A stretch of 64,000 nucleotides of DNA from Frigoribacterium sp. CFBP 13712 (lineage in GTDB: Bacteria > Actinomycetota > Actinomycetes > Actinomycetales > Microbacteriaceae). Below are positions 12,642-20,836 of the stretch, one piece after another; within the stretch, counting starts at the first letter, position 1, and every line of letters starts with the position of its first letter. The DNA lies in contig NZ_JACYVH010000010.1 in assembly GCF_014842255.1 (NCBI RefSeq), forward strand, positions 11,499-75,498, in the 5' to 3' direction. The translations under genes were made by a program, and so were the position numbers. The notes below the pieces were generated by a model. It saw nothing but the letters and a program-made list of their open reading frames with translations, did no database searches and was not told where the DNA came from.

Positions 12642-13291
12642 AGCCGGTAGCCGCGACCGGGGACGGTGCGGATCGGATCGGGCTCGCCGAGCTTGCGGCG
12701 CAGCTTGCTGACGGTGACGCGCACGGCGTTCGTGAAGGGGTCGATGTTGGCGTCCCAGACCTTCTCGAGCAGCTCCTCCGCGCTGACGATGCGCCCGTCG
12801 GCCTGCAGCAGGACCTCGAGCACCATGAGCTCCTTCGTGGACAACCCCAGGTCGAGCCCCCTGCGGGTCGCGAGGTGGCGGTTGGTGTCGAGCTCGAGGT
12901 CGCCCGATCGGAGCACCGGGGGCGTCGCCGCCCCCGAGCGGCGTCCGAGCGCTCGCACCCGCGCCACGAGCTCGGGGTACTCGAACGGCTTCGCCAGGTA
13001 GTCGTCCGCTCCGAGCTCGAGCCCGCCGACGCGATCGTGCAGGTCGCCGGCCGCCGTGAGCATGAGGATGCGCGTCGCGTCGCCCCGCTCGGCGACCTGT
13101 CGTGCCACCACGTCGCCGTGGAGGCCCGGCAGGTCGCGGTCGAGCACGACCACGTCGTAGTCGTTGACCGCGAGCATCTCGTCGGCCTCGTCTCCGCGGT
13201 AGGACACGTCGACGGCCATCGCCTGCCGCGACAGCCCCGCGGCGACCAGGTCGGCCAGCGCCACCTCGTCGTCCACCACCAGGACTCGCAT
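12638..13291 (-). CDS. OmpR-family response regulator
   Basis: A cytosolic DNA-binding response regulator of 217 aa. The receiver domain has acidic residues DDE at 7-9, phospho-acceptor Asp51 (VVLDRDLPG), the Thr/Lys positions LTAAGD and AKPF. The winged helix runs from ~125 to the end with the typical LSTKELMVLEVLLQADGRIV and VSKLRRKLGEPDPIRTVPGRGYRL. It is translationally coupled to the kinase (4-base overlap). The ATG at 13291 has GGGAGGGG just upstream. The likely targets are the divergent export genes from 13489 on. Confidence 0.94.
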   Translation of the reverse strand: MRVLVVDDEVALADLVAAGLSRQAMAVDVSYRGDEADEMLAVNDYDVVVLDRDLPGLHGDVVARQVAERGDATRILMLTAAGDLHDRVGGLELGADDYLAKPFEYPELVARVRALGRRSGAATPPVLRSGDLELDTNRHLATRRGLDLGLSTKELMVLEVLLQADGRIVSAEELLEKVWDANIDPFTNAVRVTVSKLRRKLGEPDPIRTVPGRGYRL

Positions 13292-13488
13292 CGATCCCCT
13301 CCCGTCGTCCTCCGCCGCCGCCGTCCAGGCGACGAGAATTATTCACATCATATTACGGACATCGCGTTTCGCCGACGTAACCGTCGAGGCCACGGCCCCG
13401 AGACACCGCCCTCGGTGAGATGGTCACCGATCTCCGCACGACGACCCGGTACGGAGCCGCCCATCATCACGCCAGAGAAAGGCACCCC
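13292..13488. promoter_or_regulatory. Divergent promoter region, two-component system and export operon
   Basis: The stretch 13335-13365 is strikingly AT-rich for this genome (AATTATTCACATCATATTAC) and is the natural place for the divergent promoters and the regulator's operator. Candidate -10 elements on the minus strand are AATAAT and TAATAT. The + strand gene has GAGAAAGG at 13475-13482 as ribosome binding site. Confidence 0.45.
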
Positions 13489-14058
13489 ATGACCTCCACC
13501 TCCCCCGCATCCGCGTCGTTCCGTGACCGCCGGTCCGCGCGTCGACGCACATCCGCCCTCGGCACGCTCTCAGTCTGCGCCGTGCTGCTGCCGGCCCTGC
13601 TGGCCGGATGCAGCACGGACGACGACGCCACCTCCGCCGCCACGTCGGCGGGCGGCGGCACGAGCGCGTCGGCCCAGCTCGGACAGTGCCTCCGCGACGC
13701 CGGGTACGACGTCGACGATCCCGACCTCGACGAGGGCATGGTCGTGGCCGTCCCGAACGGGGCGGACGCCGACGAGTACGCGGCCGCGTTCGCCGAGTGC
13801 CGTGAGGGCCTGCCCGAGTCCGCGGTCGGCGGGGAGGCCGCCGAGGAGCCCTCCGCGGCCGAACTGGCCGAGTGGCAGGAGTCCCAGCTGAAGGTCGCCG
13901 AGTGCGTCCGCCAGGAGGGCTTCGAGGACTTCCCCGACCCGGTCGACGGCGCGTTCCCGCAGACGAGCTGGAGCACCACCAGCAGCACCCCCGAGCAGGA
14001 CGCCTTCTTCGCCTGCAGCGAGCGGTTCGGCCCCTCCGCCGAGGGGTCGGGCGAATGA
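13489..14058 (+). CDS. Putative lipoprotein, unknown function
   Basis: Predicted 189 aa with a basic N terminus, a hydrophobic span and the lipobox LLAGC, so it should be a lipid-anchored exported protein. The mature part is acidic and contains two Cys-containing segments of similar pattern (QLGQCLRDAGYDVDDPD and KVAECVRQEGFEDFPDP) and a third Cys near the C terminus. This suggests a duplicated small fold. Start 489 of the 13-kb stretch was preferred over upstream in-frame ATGs because of GAGAAAGG. It overlaps the next gene as ATGA, so it belongs to the export operon and may be an accessory or substrate-binding subunit. The family was not recognised. Confidence 0.8.
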   Translation: MTSTSPASASFRDRRSARRRTSALGTLSVCAVLLPALLAGCSTDDDATSAATSAGGGTSASAQLGQCLRDAGYDVDDPDLDEGMVVAVPNGADADEYAAAFAECREGLPESAVGGEAAEEPSAAELAEWQESQLKVAECVRQEGFEDFPDPVDGAFPQTSWSTTSSTPEQDAFFACSERFGPSAEGSGE

Positions 14059-15155
14059 GCCCCGCCCGCCAGCCCGACCGCCCCCCTGGCCACCGCCCGG
14101 CGCACCGCCGGGCCCTCGTCGGCGTCGTCGCGGGCGCGCTCTGCGTCGCGGCTCTGACCGGCTGCTCGCTCATCGAGGGCGGGGCCGGCGGCAGCGCTCC
14201 GTCTGCCTCGGCCGTCGGCGCTCAGCGCCCCACCGCCCCCGTCGTGCTCGGCGACCTCGTCGACGGCAAGCGGATCCCCGCGGCCCTCGGCTACGGCACC
14301 CCGGTGCCGCTGACGTCCGCCGGGACGGGCGTCGTCACCGGGCTCCCGGCCTTCGGCGAGGAGATCGGCCGCGACGGCGTCCTCTACTCGGTGGACGAGA
14401 GCCCGGTGCGGGCGATGCACGGGGCCGTGCCGCTCTGGCGCCCCCTCGTGCAGGGTCTGCGCGGGGCCGACGTCGCCCAGCTGAAAGAGAACCTGCGCGC
14501 ACTCGGCTACGAGGTCTCGGACGGCGAGTGGTTCGACTCCTCGACGCGCGACGCCGTCACGCGCTGGCAGACGGACCGGGGGCGGACGCGCACCGGCGGC
14601 CTCGATGCGTCCGACATCGCCTTCGTCCCCGGCGACATCCGGGTCGCCGACCCGATCGGGCGGGTCGGCGACGAGGCGGGCTCGGCCGTCTACGGCTACA
14701 CCCCGACCGCACTCGTGGTGACGGCCTCCGTCTCGCCTCCCGACCTCGCCCGGTTCCCCGGCGGCGGGCCCGTGGAGGTCCGCCTGCCCGACGGCACCAC
14801 GGTGCCCGGCTCGGTCCAGGCCGTGGGCGAACCCTCCGGAGGCGCGGGTGACGACCCGGCGCCGGGTGGCGACGACGAGGTGGTCGTCACCGTCGGGCTC
14901 GACGGCGATCCGCCCGAGGGGACGTCGACGTCGACCGCGGTCGACCTGGTGGTGGACGGCGAGCGCCGCGAGGGCGTGCTGAGCGTCCCCGTGACGGCCC
15001 TCCTCGCCGGAGACGACGGTTACGTCGTCGAGGTCGTGCGGTCGGGCGGCGAGACCGAGCGCGTCCCCGTGACGACCGGTCTCTTCGCCCAGGGGCGGGC
15101 CGAGGTCTCGGGCGACGGGCTCGCCGAGGGCGACGAGGTCGTGGTGCCGTCGTGA
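14055..15155 (+). CDS. Peptidoglycan-binding/HlyD-like efflux lipoprotein
   Basis: Predicted 366 aa. The N-terminal lipobox AALTGC marks a lipoprotein. Residues ~130-185 form a peptidoglycan-binding-like repeat (GADVAQLKENLRALGYEVSDGEWFDSSTRDAVTRWQ). The rest resembles the beta-barrel part of periplasmic adaptor proteins that pair with MacB-type ABC transporters. It overlaps both neighbours by four bases, with the ATPase gene directly after it, which fits a MacA-like role linking transporter and cell wall. An R1 motif (GGAGGCGCGGG) lies in a Gly-rich loop near the middle. Confidence 0.85.
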   Translation: MSPARQPDRPPGHRPAHRRALVGVVAGALCVAALTGCSLIEGGAGGSAPSASAVGAQRPTAPVVLGDLVDGKRIPAALGYGTPVPLTSAGTGVVTGLPAFGEEIGRDGVLYSVDESPVRAMHGAVPLWRPLVQGLRGADVAQLKENLRALGYEVSDGEWFDSSTRDAVTRWQTDRGRTRTGGLDASDIAFVPGDIRVADPIGRVGDEAGSAVYGYTPTALVVTASVSPPDLARFPGGGPVEVRLPDGTTVPGSVQAVGEPSGGAGDDPAPGGDDEVVVTVGLDGDPPEGTSTSTAVDLVVDGERREGVLSVPVTALLAGDDGYVVEVVRSGGETERVPVTTGLFAQGRAEVSGDGLAEGDEVVVPS

Positions 15156-15901
15156 GCGGGGTCGAGACCGTGGGCGGTCTCGTCGGGACGACCCGCGCCT
15201 CCTCGGAGGCGACGACGACCCCGACGGCCGCCGAGGCCGTGCTCGAGCTGCGCGGCGTGACGAAGGTCTACGGCGGGCTGGCCGCCCTCGGGGGCGTCGA
15301 CCTGAGCGTGACCCGGGGCGAGTTCCTGGCGGTCGTCGGGCCGAGCGGCTCGGGCAAGTCGACCATGCTGAACGTCATGGGCACGCTCGACCGCCCGACG
15401 ACCGGATCGGTCCGGGTGGCCGGTCACGAGGTCGGAGGGCTCGGAGACGACGCCCTGTCGAGACTCCGCGCCGAGCACATCGGCTTCGTCTTCCAGCACT
15501 TCCACCTCGCCTCGGGTGCGACGGCCACCGAGAACGTGGCCGACGGGCTGCTCTACGCCGGCGTCCCCCGCCGCGAGCGCATCGACCGGGCCCGCGGCGC
15601 CCTCGACCGCGTCGGCCTGGGTCACCGCGTCGATCACCGCCCGCATCAGCTCTCCGGCGGCGAGAAGCAGCGCGTGGCGATCGCCCGGGCCATCGTCGGC
15701 GAACCCGCGCTGCTGCTCGCCGACGAACCCACGGGCGCCCTCGACTCGGTGTCGGGCGCAGCCGTCCTGCGTCTGCTCGACGACCTGAACGCCGGCGGGA
15801 CGACCGTGGTGGTCATCACGCACGACCTGTCGCTGGCGGCCACCCTGCCCCGCCGGGTTCGCATGCGCGACGGTCTGATCGAGGGCGAGGTGCTCCCGTG
15901 A
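15152..15901 (+). CDS. ABC transporter ATP-binding protein (MacB/LolD type)
   Basis: The 249-aa cytosolic ATPase of an export or mechanotransmission ABC complex. It has Walker A GPSGSGKST, Q-loop FVFQHFHL, signature LSGGEKQRVAIARA, Walker B LLLADEPTGALD and switch His in VITHD. The GTG start overlaps the adaptor stop (GTGA). The first ~25 residues before VLELRGVTKVYGG are an extra low-complexity leader that contains the R1-encoded peptide TTRASSEA. The permease follows with a 4-base overlap. Confidence 0.94.
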   Translation: MSGVETVGGLVGTTRASSEATTTPTAAEAVLELRGVTKVYGGLAALGGVDLSVTRGEFLAVVGPSGSGKSTMLNVMGTLDRPTTGSVRVAGHEVGGLGDDALSRLRAEHIGFVFQHFHLASGATATENVADGLLYAGVPRRERIDRARGALDRVGLGHRVDHRPHQLSGGEKQRVAIARAIVGEPALLLADEPTGALDSVSGAAVLRLLDDLNAGGTTVVVITHDLSLAATLPRRVRMRDGLIEGEVLP

Positions 15902-17097
15902 GCCGGCGTCGACCCGGTCGGCTGTCGACGCGCGACCTGGTCGGACTCGGCGTCTTCGGGCTGCGGACCCGACCCGCGCGCGTCGTGCTGTCGGCGCTCG
16001 GCATCGCGATCGGCATCGCGGCGATGATCGCCGTCGTCGGGATCTCCTCGTCGAGCCAGGCGGCTCTCGCCCGGGTGCTCGACGGCCTCGGTACGAACCT
16101 GCTGCAGGTCACCCCCGGTCGGGACGCCCTCGGCACGGACGTCCCTCTGCCCGAGGCCTCGCGGGACATGCTCGACCGCCGCCCGGACGTCGAGCAGGCG
16201 GCCGGTGTCGGCCGGGTGCCCGGTCAGCGGGTCTACCGGAGCGATCGGATCCCCGCGGCGGCCTCGGGCGGCATAACCCTCGACGTGGCCCTCGGCGACC
16301 TCGAGGGGGTGCTGCGCAGCGAGATGTCGTCGGGCACCTGGTTCGGCGACGCGTCCGACGATCTGCCCCAGGTCGTGCTGGGGTCGACGGCCGCCGCCAC
16401 GCTCGGTCTCGACCGGGTGCATCCGGGCAGCCGCGTCTGGATCGACGGCCGCTGGGTGGCGGTGGTCGGCGTGCTCGCGCCGCTCCCCCTCGCCCCCGAC
16501 CTCGACAGCTCCGCCCTCGTGCCCGAGTCGACGGCCGCCGACGAGTTCGGCTGGGACGGCCGCCCCACCCGGCTGTTCGCGCGAGCCGACCCCGAGCGGG
16601 TCGCGGCCGTACGGGACGTCCTCGCCCGCACGGTCAACCCCGCCGAGCCGACGGCGGTCACCGTGAGCCGGCCGTCCGAGGCGCTCGCCGCCCAGCAGGC
16701 GTCCGAGGCGTCGTTCACCGGGCTGCTGCTCGGCATCGGCGGGGTGGCGCTGCTCGTCGGCGGCATCGGAGTGGCCAACACCATGGTCATCACGGTGCTC
16801 GAGCGCCGGGCGGAGGTCGGGGTGCGGCGAGCGCTCGGCGCACGCCGTCGGCACATCCGCGACCAGTTCCTGGTCGAGTCGCTGCTGCTCTCGCTGCTTG
16901 GAGGCGCCGTGGGCGTCGCGCTCGGGGCCGCGGTGACGGCCGTGTTCGCGCTCAGCCAGGGCTGGCCCGTCGTGGTGCCGGCGTGGGCGGCGGTCGGCGG
17001 GCTGGTCGCGACGGTCGTGATCGGCGGCGTCAGCGGGCTCTACCCCGCGTCGCGGGCGGCGCGCATCCCGCCCACGTCGGCGCTCGCGGCGGCCTGA
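15898..17097 (+). CDS. ABC transporter permease (FtsX/MacB type)
   Basis: The 399-aa permease partner of the ATPase. It has one N-terminal membrane segment (~23-45, VVLSALGIAIGIAAMIAVVGI), a large extracellular MacB-like domain (~50-265), and three C-terminal membrane segments (~275-300, ~325-350, ~360-380). These include the family motif VLERRAEVGVRRALGARRRHI and the closing GLYPASRAARIPPTSALA. GTG start, 4-base overlap with the ATPase. The set lipoprotein-adaptor-ATPase-permease with a divergent two-component system resembles antimicrobial-peptide or envelope-stress export modules. Confidence 0.94.
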   Translation: MSRRRPGRLSTRDLVGLGVFGLRTRPARVVLSALGIAIGIAAMIAVVGISSSSQAALARVLDGLGTNLLQVTPGRDALGTDVPLPEASRDMLDRRPDVEQAAGVGRVPGQRVYRSDRIPAAASGGITLDVALGDLEGVLRSEMSSGTWFGDASDDLPQVVLGSTAAATLGLDRVHPGSRVWIDGRWVAVVGVLAPLPLAPDLDSSALVPESTAADEFGWDGRPTRLFARADPERVAAVRDVLARTVNPAEPTAVTVSRPSEALAAQQASEASFTGLLLGIGGVALLVGGIGVANTMVITVLERRAEVGVRRALGARRRHIRDQFLVESLLLSLLGGAVGVALGAAVTAVFALSQGWPVVVPAWAAVGGLVATVVIGGVSGLYPASRAARIPPTSALAAA

Positions 17098-17113
17098 CCC
17101 GCGCTCGCGGCCT

Positions 17114-17176
17114 CATCGATGTGACCCGGATCGCGCCCCGCAGGCGTGACAGGGCCCCGTTCGCGTCACCTCGATG
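17114..17176. repeat. Family A 63-bp palindromic repeat, copy 2
   Basis: Edges CATCGATGTGACCCGG and TTCGCGTCACCTCGATG. It lies 16 bases after the permease stop and 15 bases before a family B copy, the same A/B pairing seen after acs but in the opposite order. Confidence 0.85.
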
Positions 17177-17191
17177 GCCGTGGGTCGCCGA

Positions 17192-17253
17192 GACCCCAGG
17201 AAACCGCTCGGACCCCAGCGCGCGCACGGGGGCCTGAGCGGACTCCTGGGGTC
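17192..17253. repeat. Family B palindromic repeat, copy 2
   Basis: A 62-base palindrome from GACCCCAGGAAACCGCTCGG to GCCTGAGCGGACTCCTGGGG(TC). It directly follows a family A element. Confidence 0.85.
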
Positions 17254-17316
17254 GGGGCGCGCGCGGCAGCGCGCGCGGGGCTGGTGCCGCACAGCGCGGG
17301 CTGGTTGGCTGGGGGC

Positions 17317-18114
17317 ATGTCCATCTCCTCCACGGCCGAGAAGGCCGAACTGCTCCGCTCGCTGCACGTCCCCGGCGATCCGCTGATCGTGACGAACGTG
17401 TGGGACAGCATCACGGCCCGCATCGTCGCCGGCGCACCGGGCGTGCGCGCCCTGGCCACCGCCTCCCACTCCATCAGCGAGGCGCACGGCGTCGAGGACG
17501 GCGAGGGCCTCGACGTCGACGAGATGCTGGCCGCGTCGCGCATCATCATCCGGTCCGTCGACCTGCCGGTGTCCGTCGACTTCGAGAAGGCCTACGCCTC
17601 GGACGCCGCCGGCACGCTCGACAACGTCTTCCGACTCATCGAGGAGGGCGCCGCCGGCCTCAACATCGAAGACAGCATCGGCCAGGCCAAGGCCCCGCTC
17701 TACGACATCGACACGCAGGTCTCGAAGGTCGCCGCCGCCCGCCAGGCCGGCGACCGCGCCGGGGTGCCCATCGTCATCAACGCCCGGGTCGACGCCCTGG
17801 CCGGCGACCCCGACAGCTTCGACGACGCCGTCACGCGCGCCAACGCGTACCTCGCCGCCGGCGCCGACTGCGCCTTCGTGCTCGGACTCGGCACCGAAGA
17901 CCTCGTCAAGGCCGCCCTCGACCGCATCGACGGCAAGATCAGCGTCATCTCGAACCCGTCGGCCGTGCCCCTGGCCCGTCTCGCCGAGCTCGGGGTCTCG
18001 CGCGTCAGCTTCGGCCCCACCACCATGGGTCTGACGCTGTCGCACCTGCGCGACGCCGCCGCCACGCTCACCGCCCGCGGCGAGTACCCGGCCGAGCTCG
18101 GCTTCTCCTTCTGA
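17317..18114 (+). CDS. Isocitrate lyase/PEP mutase superfamily enzyme
   Basis: A 265-aa TIM-barrel lyase of the PEP mutase/isocitrate lyase superfamily. Recognisable stretches are NVWDSITARIVAGAPGVRALATASHSIS, the metal-site region LPVSVDFEKAYA, GLNIEDSI and PIVINARVDAL. The C-terminal part has the substrate-loop-like RVSFGPTTMGL. The hallmark lyase motif KKCGH is absent, as in the oxaloacetate-decarboxylase-like or 2-methylisocitrate-lyase-like subgroup, so the exact substrate is open. The ATG follows GGGGG weakly. It stands alone between palindromic repeats. A role in phosphonate synthesis is possible in principle, but no partner gene is next to it. Confidence 0.85.
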   Translation: MSISSTAEKAELLRSLHVPGDPLIVTNVWDSITARIVAGAPGVRALATASHSISEAHGVEDGEGLDVDEMLAASRIIIRSVDLPVSVDFEKAYASDAAGTLDNVFRLIEEGAAGLNIEDSIGQAKAPLYDIDTQVSKVAAARQAGDRAGVPIVINARVDALAGDPDSFDDAVTRANAYLAAGADCAFVLGLGTEDLVKAALDRIDGKISVISNPSAVPLARLAELGVSRVSFGPTTMGLTLSHLRDAAATLTARGEYPAELGFSF

Positions 18115-18129
18115 GCCGAGCCCCACGCG

Positions 18130-18189
18130 ACACCCCGAAACCCGCGCTACACCTCGAGAGATCGGGGTGTAGCGCGGGTTTCGGGGTGT
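18130..18189. repeat. Family D perfect inverted repeat
   Basis: Two perfectly complementary 22-base arms (18130-18151 and 18168-18189, the left beginning ACACCCCGAAACCCGC) flank a 16-base loop. It lies 15 bases after the lyase stop, so it can serve as a terminator for this gene and the convergent yihY. Only one copy is in the window. Confidence 0.85.
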
Positions 18190-18194
18190 AACAC

Positions 18195-18274
18195 GCGGCC
18201 AGCCCGGCGCGCGGCCGGCCCGGCGCGCGGCCGGCCCGGCACGCGGCCAGCCCGGCACGCGGCCGGCGTGGCGC
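18195..18274. repeat. Tandem repeat, 5 x 16 bp
   Basis: Five consecutive 16-base units of the type GCGGCCRGCCCGGCRC, starting at 18195, 18211, 18227, 18243 and 18259 with one to three changes each. The array ends four bases before the yihY stop. No ORF uses it. Confidence 0.9.
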
Positions 18275-18278
18275 GCGC

Positions 18279-19436
18279 TCAGTCGCGGCGCTTGCCCGAG
18301 TCGGGCTCGTCGGGCTCCGGGTGGTCGTCCGACGGGGCCGATCCGCCCTCGCCGTCGGCCTCGGGTCGCTCCTCGCCCTGACGCGCCATCTCGGCGGCCG
18401 CCGCCTGGCGCAGGCGCATGCCCTCGAGCTCGTCCTTGGCGAGCGCGGCGGCCTTCTTCTCGGTCTGCGCCGTGTCGCGCGGCGGCAGCAGGATCTCGCT
18501 CTCGGCCTTCATGCCGGCCTGCAGCTGACGTCCGCGCTCGAGCTCGGCATCGAACTCCGCGCCGAAGAGCAGCGCGTTGTTGGTGATCCAGAGCCAGAGC
18601 AGGAACACGATCACGGCGCCGAGCGAGCCGTAGGTCGCGTTGTAGTTCGAGAAGTTCGCGACGTAGAAGCCGAAGCCGACCGACGCGATCAGCCAGATGA
18701 CCAGGGCGACGAGCGACCCGATGCTCATCCACTTGAACTTCGGCTGCTTGATGTTCGGGGCCCAGTAGTAGAGCACGGCCACGATCACGATGGCGATCAC
18801 CGCGAGCACGGGCCACTTGACGATGTTCCAGACGAAGACCGCCGTCGATCCGAGTCCGACCAGGTCGCCGACCGTCTGGGCGACGGGCCCGCTGAGCACG
18901 AGGATCAGCCCGGCCGCGACGATCAGCACGACCGTGAACGCGGTGACGCCGAGCATCGTCGGGCGCAGCTTCCAGATCGGGCGACCCTCGTCGATGCCGT
19001 AGATGCGGTTCATGGCGCGCCCGAAGCCGCCGACGAACCCGGAGGCCGACCACAGCGCGCCGAGCACACCGACGATCAGGGCGACGCCGGCCGCCGGCGA
19101 CCCGGTCAGCTGCTCGATCGGGCCCTCGAGCAGCTTCGCGACGTCGGGCGACCCCAGCTGCCGGATGATGTCGAGCACCGCGTCGGCCGTCGCCCCGGCC
19201 TGCCCGACGACCCCGAGCAGCGACACGATCGCCAGCAGAGCCGGGAAGATCGCGAGCACGGCGTAGTAGGTCAGACCCGCGGCGAGGTCGGTGCACTGGT
19301 CGCGGGTGAACTCGCGGAGCGTCTTGCCGAGCACGTACCCCCACGAGGGCTTCGACACGTCGGTCAGCTCCTGCGGTTTGCGCTCGTCGTCCGCCGACGG
19401 CGCCTGCTGCTCGCGCTCGGTGCTCTTCTGGGCCAT
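18279..19436 (-). CDS. YihY/BrkB-family inner membrane protein
   Basis: An integral membrane protein of unknown biochemical role. The YihY/virulence factor BrkB domain spans ~40-300, with about six membrane segments and the family stretches FTRDQCTDLAAGLTYYAVLAIFPALLA and GAVIVFLLWLWITNNALLFGAEFDAELE. The C-terminal ~70 residues are a charged tail rich in Glu/Ala/Asp. The start at 19436 (MAQKSTER) has AGGAC seven bases upstream, while the longer reading frame upstream lacks such a site. It is followed in the same direction, but upstream in position, by envelope genes with which it may share function. Confidence 0.93.
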   Translation of the reverse strand: MAQKSTEREQQAPSADDERKPQELTDVSKPSWGYVLGKTLREFTRDQCTDLAAGLTYYAVLAIFPALLAIVSLLGVVGQAGATADAVLDIIRQLGSPDVAKLLEGPIEQLTGSPAAGVALIVGVLGALWSASGFVGGFGRAMNRIYGIDEGRPIWKLRPTMLGVTAFTVVLIVAAGLILVLSGPVAQTVGDLVGLGSTAVFVWNIVKWPVLAVIAIVIVAVLYYWAPNIKQPKFKWMSIGSLVALVIWLIASVGFGFYVANFSNYNATYGSLGAVIVFLLWLWITNNALLFGAEFDAELERGRQLQAGMKAESEILLPPRDTAQTEKKAAALAKDELEGMRLRQAAAAEMARQGEERPEADGEGGSAPSDDHPEPDEPDSGKRRD

Positions 19437-19561
19437 GGGGTGTCCTGTCGTGGAGATGCGGGTGGTGAGCCCAGGAGGCGCGGTGCCGGTCGCGAGGACC
19501 GCCACCGCGCCGGGGCGGTCGCCACCGGCCGGCCGATACCGGCCGGTCGGCGCCGAGGCGG

Positions 19562-19951
19562 TCAGCGCCGGGCGACCTTGACGACGCCGGCGACGATGGC
19601 CGCCAGGCCGGCGGCGCCCGCGGCGGCCGCCGCGACGACCGGCTTCGGGTCGTCGGAGTACCGCCGCTTGACGCTCGCCTTGAGGCGGCGGGCGTGCGCC
19701 GGCACGCTCAGCTTGTCTTCGATGGCGTCGAGCGTCGCCGCGAACTCCTCGCGGGTGCGCGCGAGGTCGAGCTCGATCTCGGGGATGCTCGCGCCGGGGC
19801 GCGGGCCCTTCTCGTCTTCCGGGGCCGTCTCGTCGCGCGAGCCGCCGGACTTCTCGGCCCGCGCCTCCTCGGCCCTCGCCTCGGCGAGCTCGCGCTCGGG
19901 GTCGGGCTTCGGCTCGATCTTCCCGGCCGGGTCAGTGCTGCGGGGAGTCAT
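19562..19951 (-). CDS. DUF3618-domain protein
   Basis: A 129-aa protein with a highly charged N terminus (EARAEEARAEKSGG, partly encoded by an R1 copy), the DUF3618 core ASIPEIELDLARTREEFAATLDAIEDKLSVPAHARRLKA, and one C-terminal membrane helix (VVAAAAAGAAGLAAIVAGVV). The family accompanies the holin-like and YtxH-like genes in many actinobacteria; its function is unknown. Its start overlaps the upstream gene's end by 20 bases, so the two are probably translated together. Confidence 0.88.
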   Translation of the reverse strand: MTPRSTDPAGKIEPKPDPERELAEARAEEARAEKSGGSRDETAPEDEKGPRPGASIPEIELDLARTREEFAATLDAIEDKLSVPAHARRLKASVKRRYSDDPKPVVAAAAAGAAGLAAIVAGVVKVARR

Positions 19952-20360
19952 AGGTTCCCTGGCCCTTCAGAGCGGTGACGTCGGCCTTGACGCTGGCGAC
20001 CGTCTTCTCGGGGGTCGGCGGCACGCCCTTCTTCAGCGCCTTGACGCCCAGCAGGGCGAGCACGGCGGTGATGATCAGCAGCACGGCGGCGACGATCAGC
20101 GCGGCCAACCACGGGGCCACGACGGTCGACAGCCCCAGCACGGCAGCGGTCAGCAGCACCGCGAGCAGGAAGAACCCGAAGAGCGCGGCGCCGACGAGCA
20201 GACCCGCACCGACCCCGACCTCTTTCAGCTTCGTCGAGAGCTCGGTCTTGGCGAGGGCGATCTCACCGCGGATGAGGCGCGAGATCAGCTCGGGCAGGCT
20301 GCCGAGCAGCGAGCCGAGCGACTTCTTCGTGCTCTCCTGCGGGTTCTTGAGGTCAGTCAC
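19932..20360 (-). CDS. Phage holin-like membrane protein (Holin-X family)
   Basis: A 142-aa protein. An amphipathic N-terminal part (SLPELISRLIRGEIALAKTEL, typical of the family) is followed by two strong membrane helices around 50-75 and 82-108 and a short cytosolic tail. Despite the family name it is a chromosomal envelope protein with no phage genes nearby. It overlaps both neighbours (ATG of DUF3618 inside its 3' end; its start inside the YtxH-like gene). Confidence 0.88.
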   Translation of the reverse strand: MTDLKNPQESTKKSLGSLLGSLPELISRLIRGEIALAKTELSTKLKEVGVGAGLLVGAALFGFFLLAVLLTAAVLGLSTVVAPWLAALIVAAVLLIITAVLALLGVKALKKGVPPTPEKTVASVKADVTALKGQGTYDSPQH

Positions 20361-20757
20361 CGACGCTCACTCCCGGGAGCTTCGAGGTGCCGTTGTCGCG
20401 GTCGCCGGTGTCGGCGTCGCCCTTGTCGGCACCGGTGGCGGACGCGCCCTTCGATCCCACCTCGTCGGCCTTGGCCTTCGCCTGGTCGGCGACCTTGTCG
20501 GCCTTCTTCGTGGCGGACTTGACGGTCGACTGGGCGGCGGAGGCGGCGTCGTTCGCGACGTCCTTCAGCTTGGATCCGACGACGGGGGCGTTGTCCTTGA
20601 CGAAGTCCTCCGCCTGGTGGACCGTCTTCTGCACCGAGGGGTTCTCCCACAGGTCGCCGGCGCGGTCCTTGATCTTGATGTAGGCGCCACGGCCCGCGCG
20701 GGCTCCGAGGACGTACCCGACAGCCGCTCCTGCGACGAAGAGGATCTTGCCTTTCAT
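20353..20757 (-). CDS. YtxH-like membrane-anchored protein
   Basis: A 134-aa protein. The start is MKGKILFVAGAAVGYVLGARAG with AGGAG five bases upstream. A single N-terminal membrane segment with the GYVLGARAGR signature of YtxH-like proteins is followed by a long Lys/Ala/Asp-rich helix (~45-110, coiled-coil-like) and a disordered Gly/Asp tail. First gene of the four-gene envelope operon running down to the DUF3618 gene. Its role is unknown; relatives are stress-associated. Confidence 0.85.
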   Translation of the reverse strand: MKGKILFVAGAAVGYVLGARAGRGAYIKIKDRAGDLWENPSVQKTVHQAEDFVKDNAPVVGSKLKDVANDAASAAQSTVKSATKKADKVADQAKAKADEVGSKGASATGADKGDADTGDRDNGTSKLPGVSVGD

Positions 20758-20836
20758 GAGTGCTCCTAGTTGCTCGTTGTCGTGCTCTGGACTCTCCACG
20801 CTGGCACAGCACGGCCCGGGAGGCCCAGATTGACCT

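Noticed and set aside
12642-13346. N-terminal extension that would fuse the histidine kinase to a 230-residue leader
   Set aside because: The extension is the out-of-frame shadow of the response regulator. The GTGA overlap at 12638-12641 gives a natural kinase start.
17317-18114. PEP mutase as part of a phosphonate biosynthesis route
   Set aside because: No phosphonopyruvate decarboxylase or related gene is adjacent, and the catabolic phosphonate operon is 35 kb away. The protein fits the broad lyase superfamily without a decisive mutase motif.
19932-20360. Prophage remnant because of holin-like genes
   Set aside because: The holin-X and PF04020-type proteins are ordinary chromosomal membrane proteins in actinobacteria. 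No integrase, terminase, capsid or lysin gene is near.
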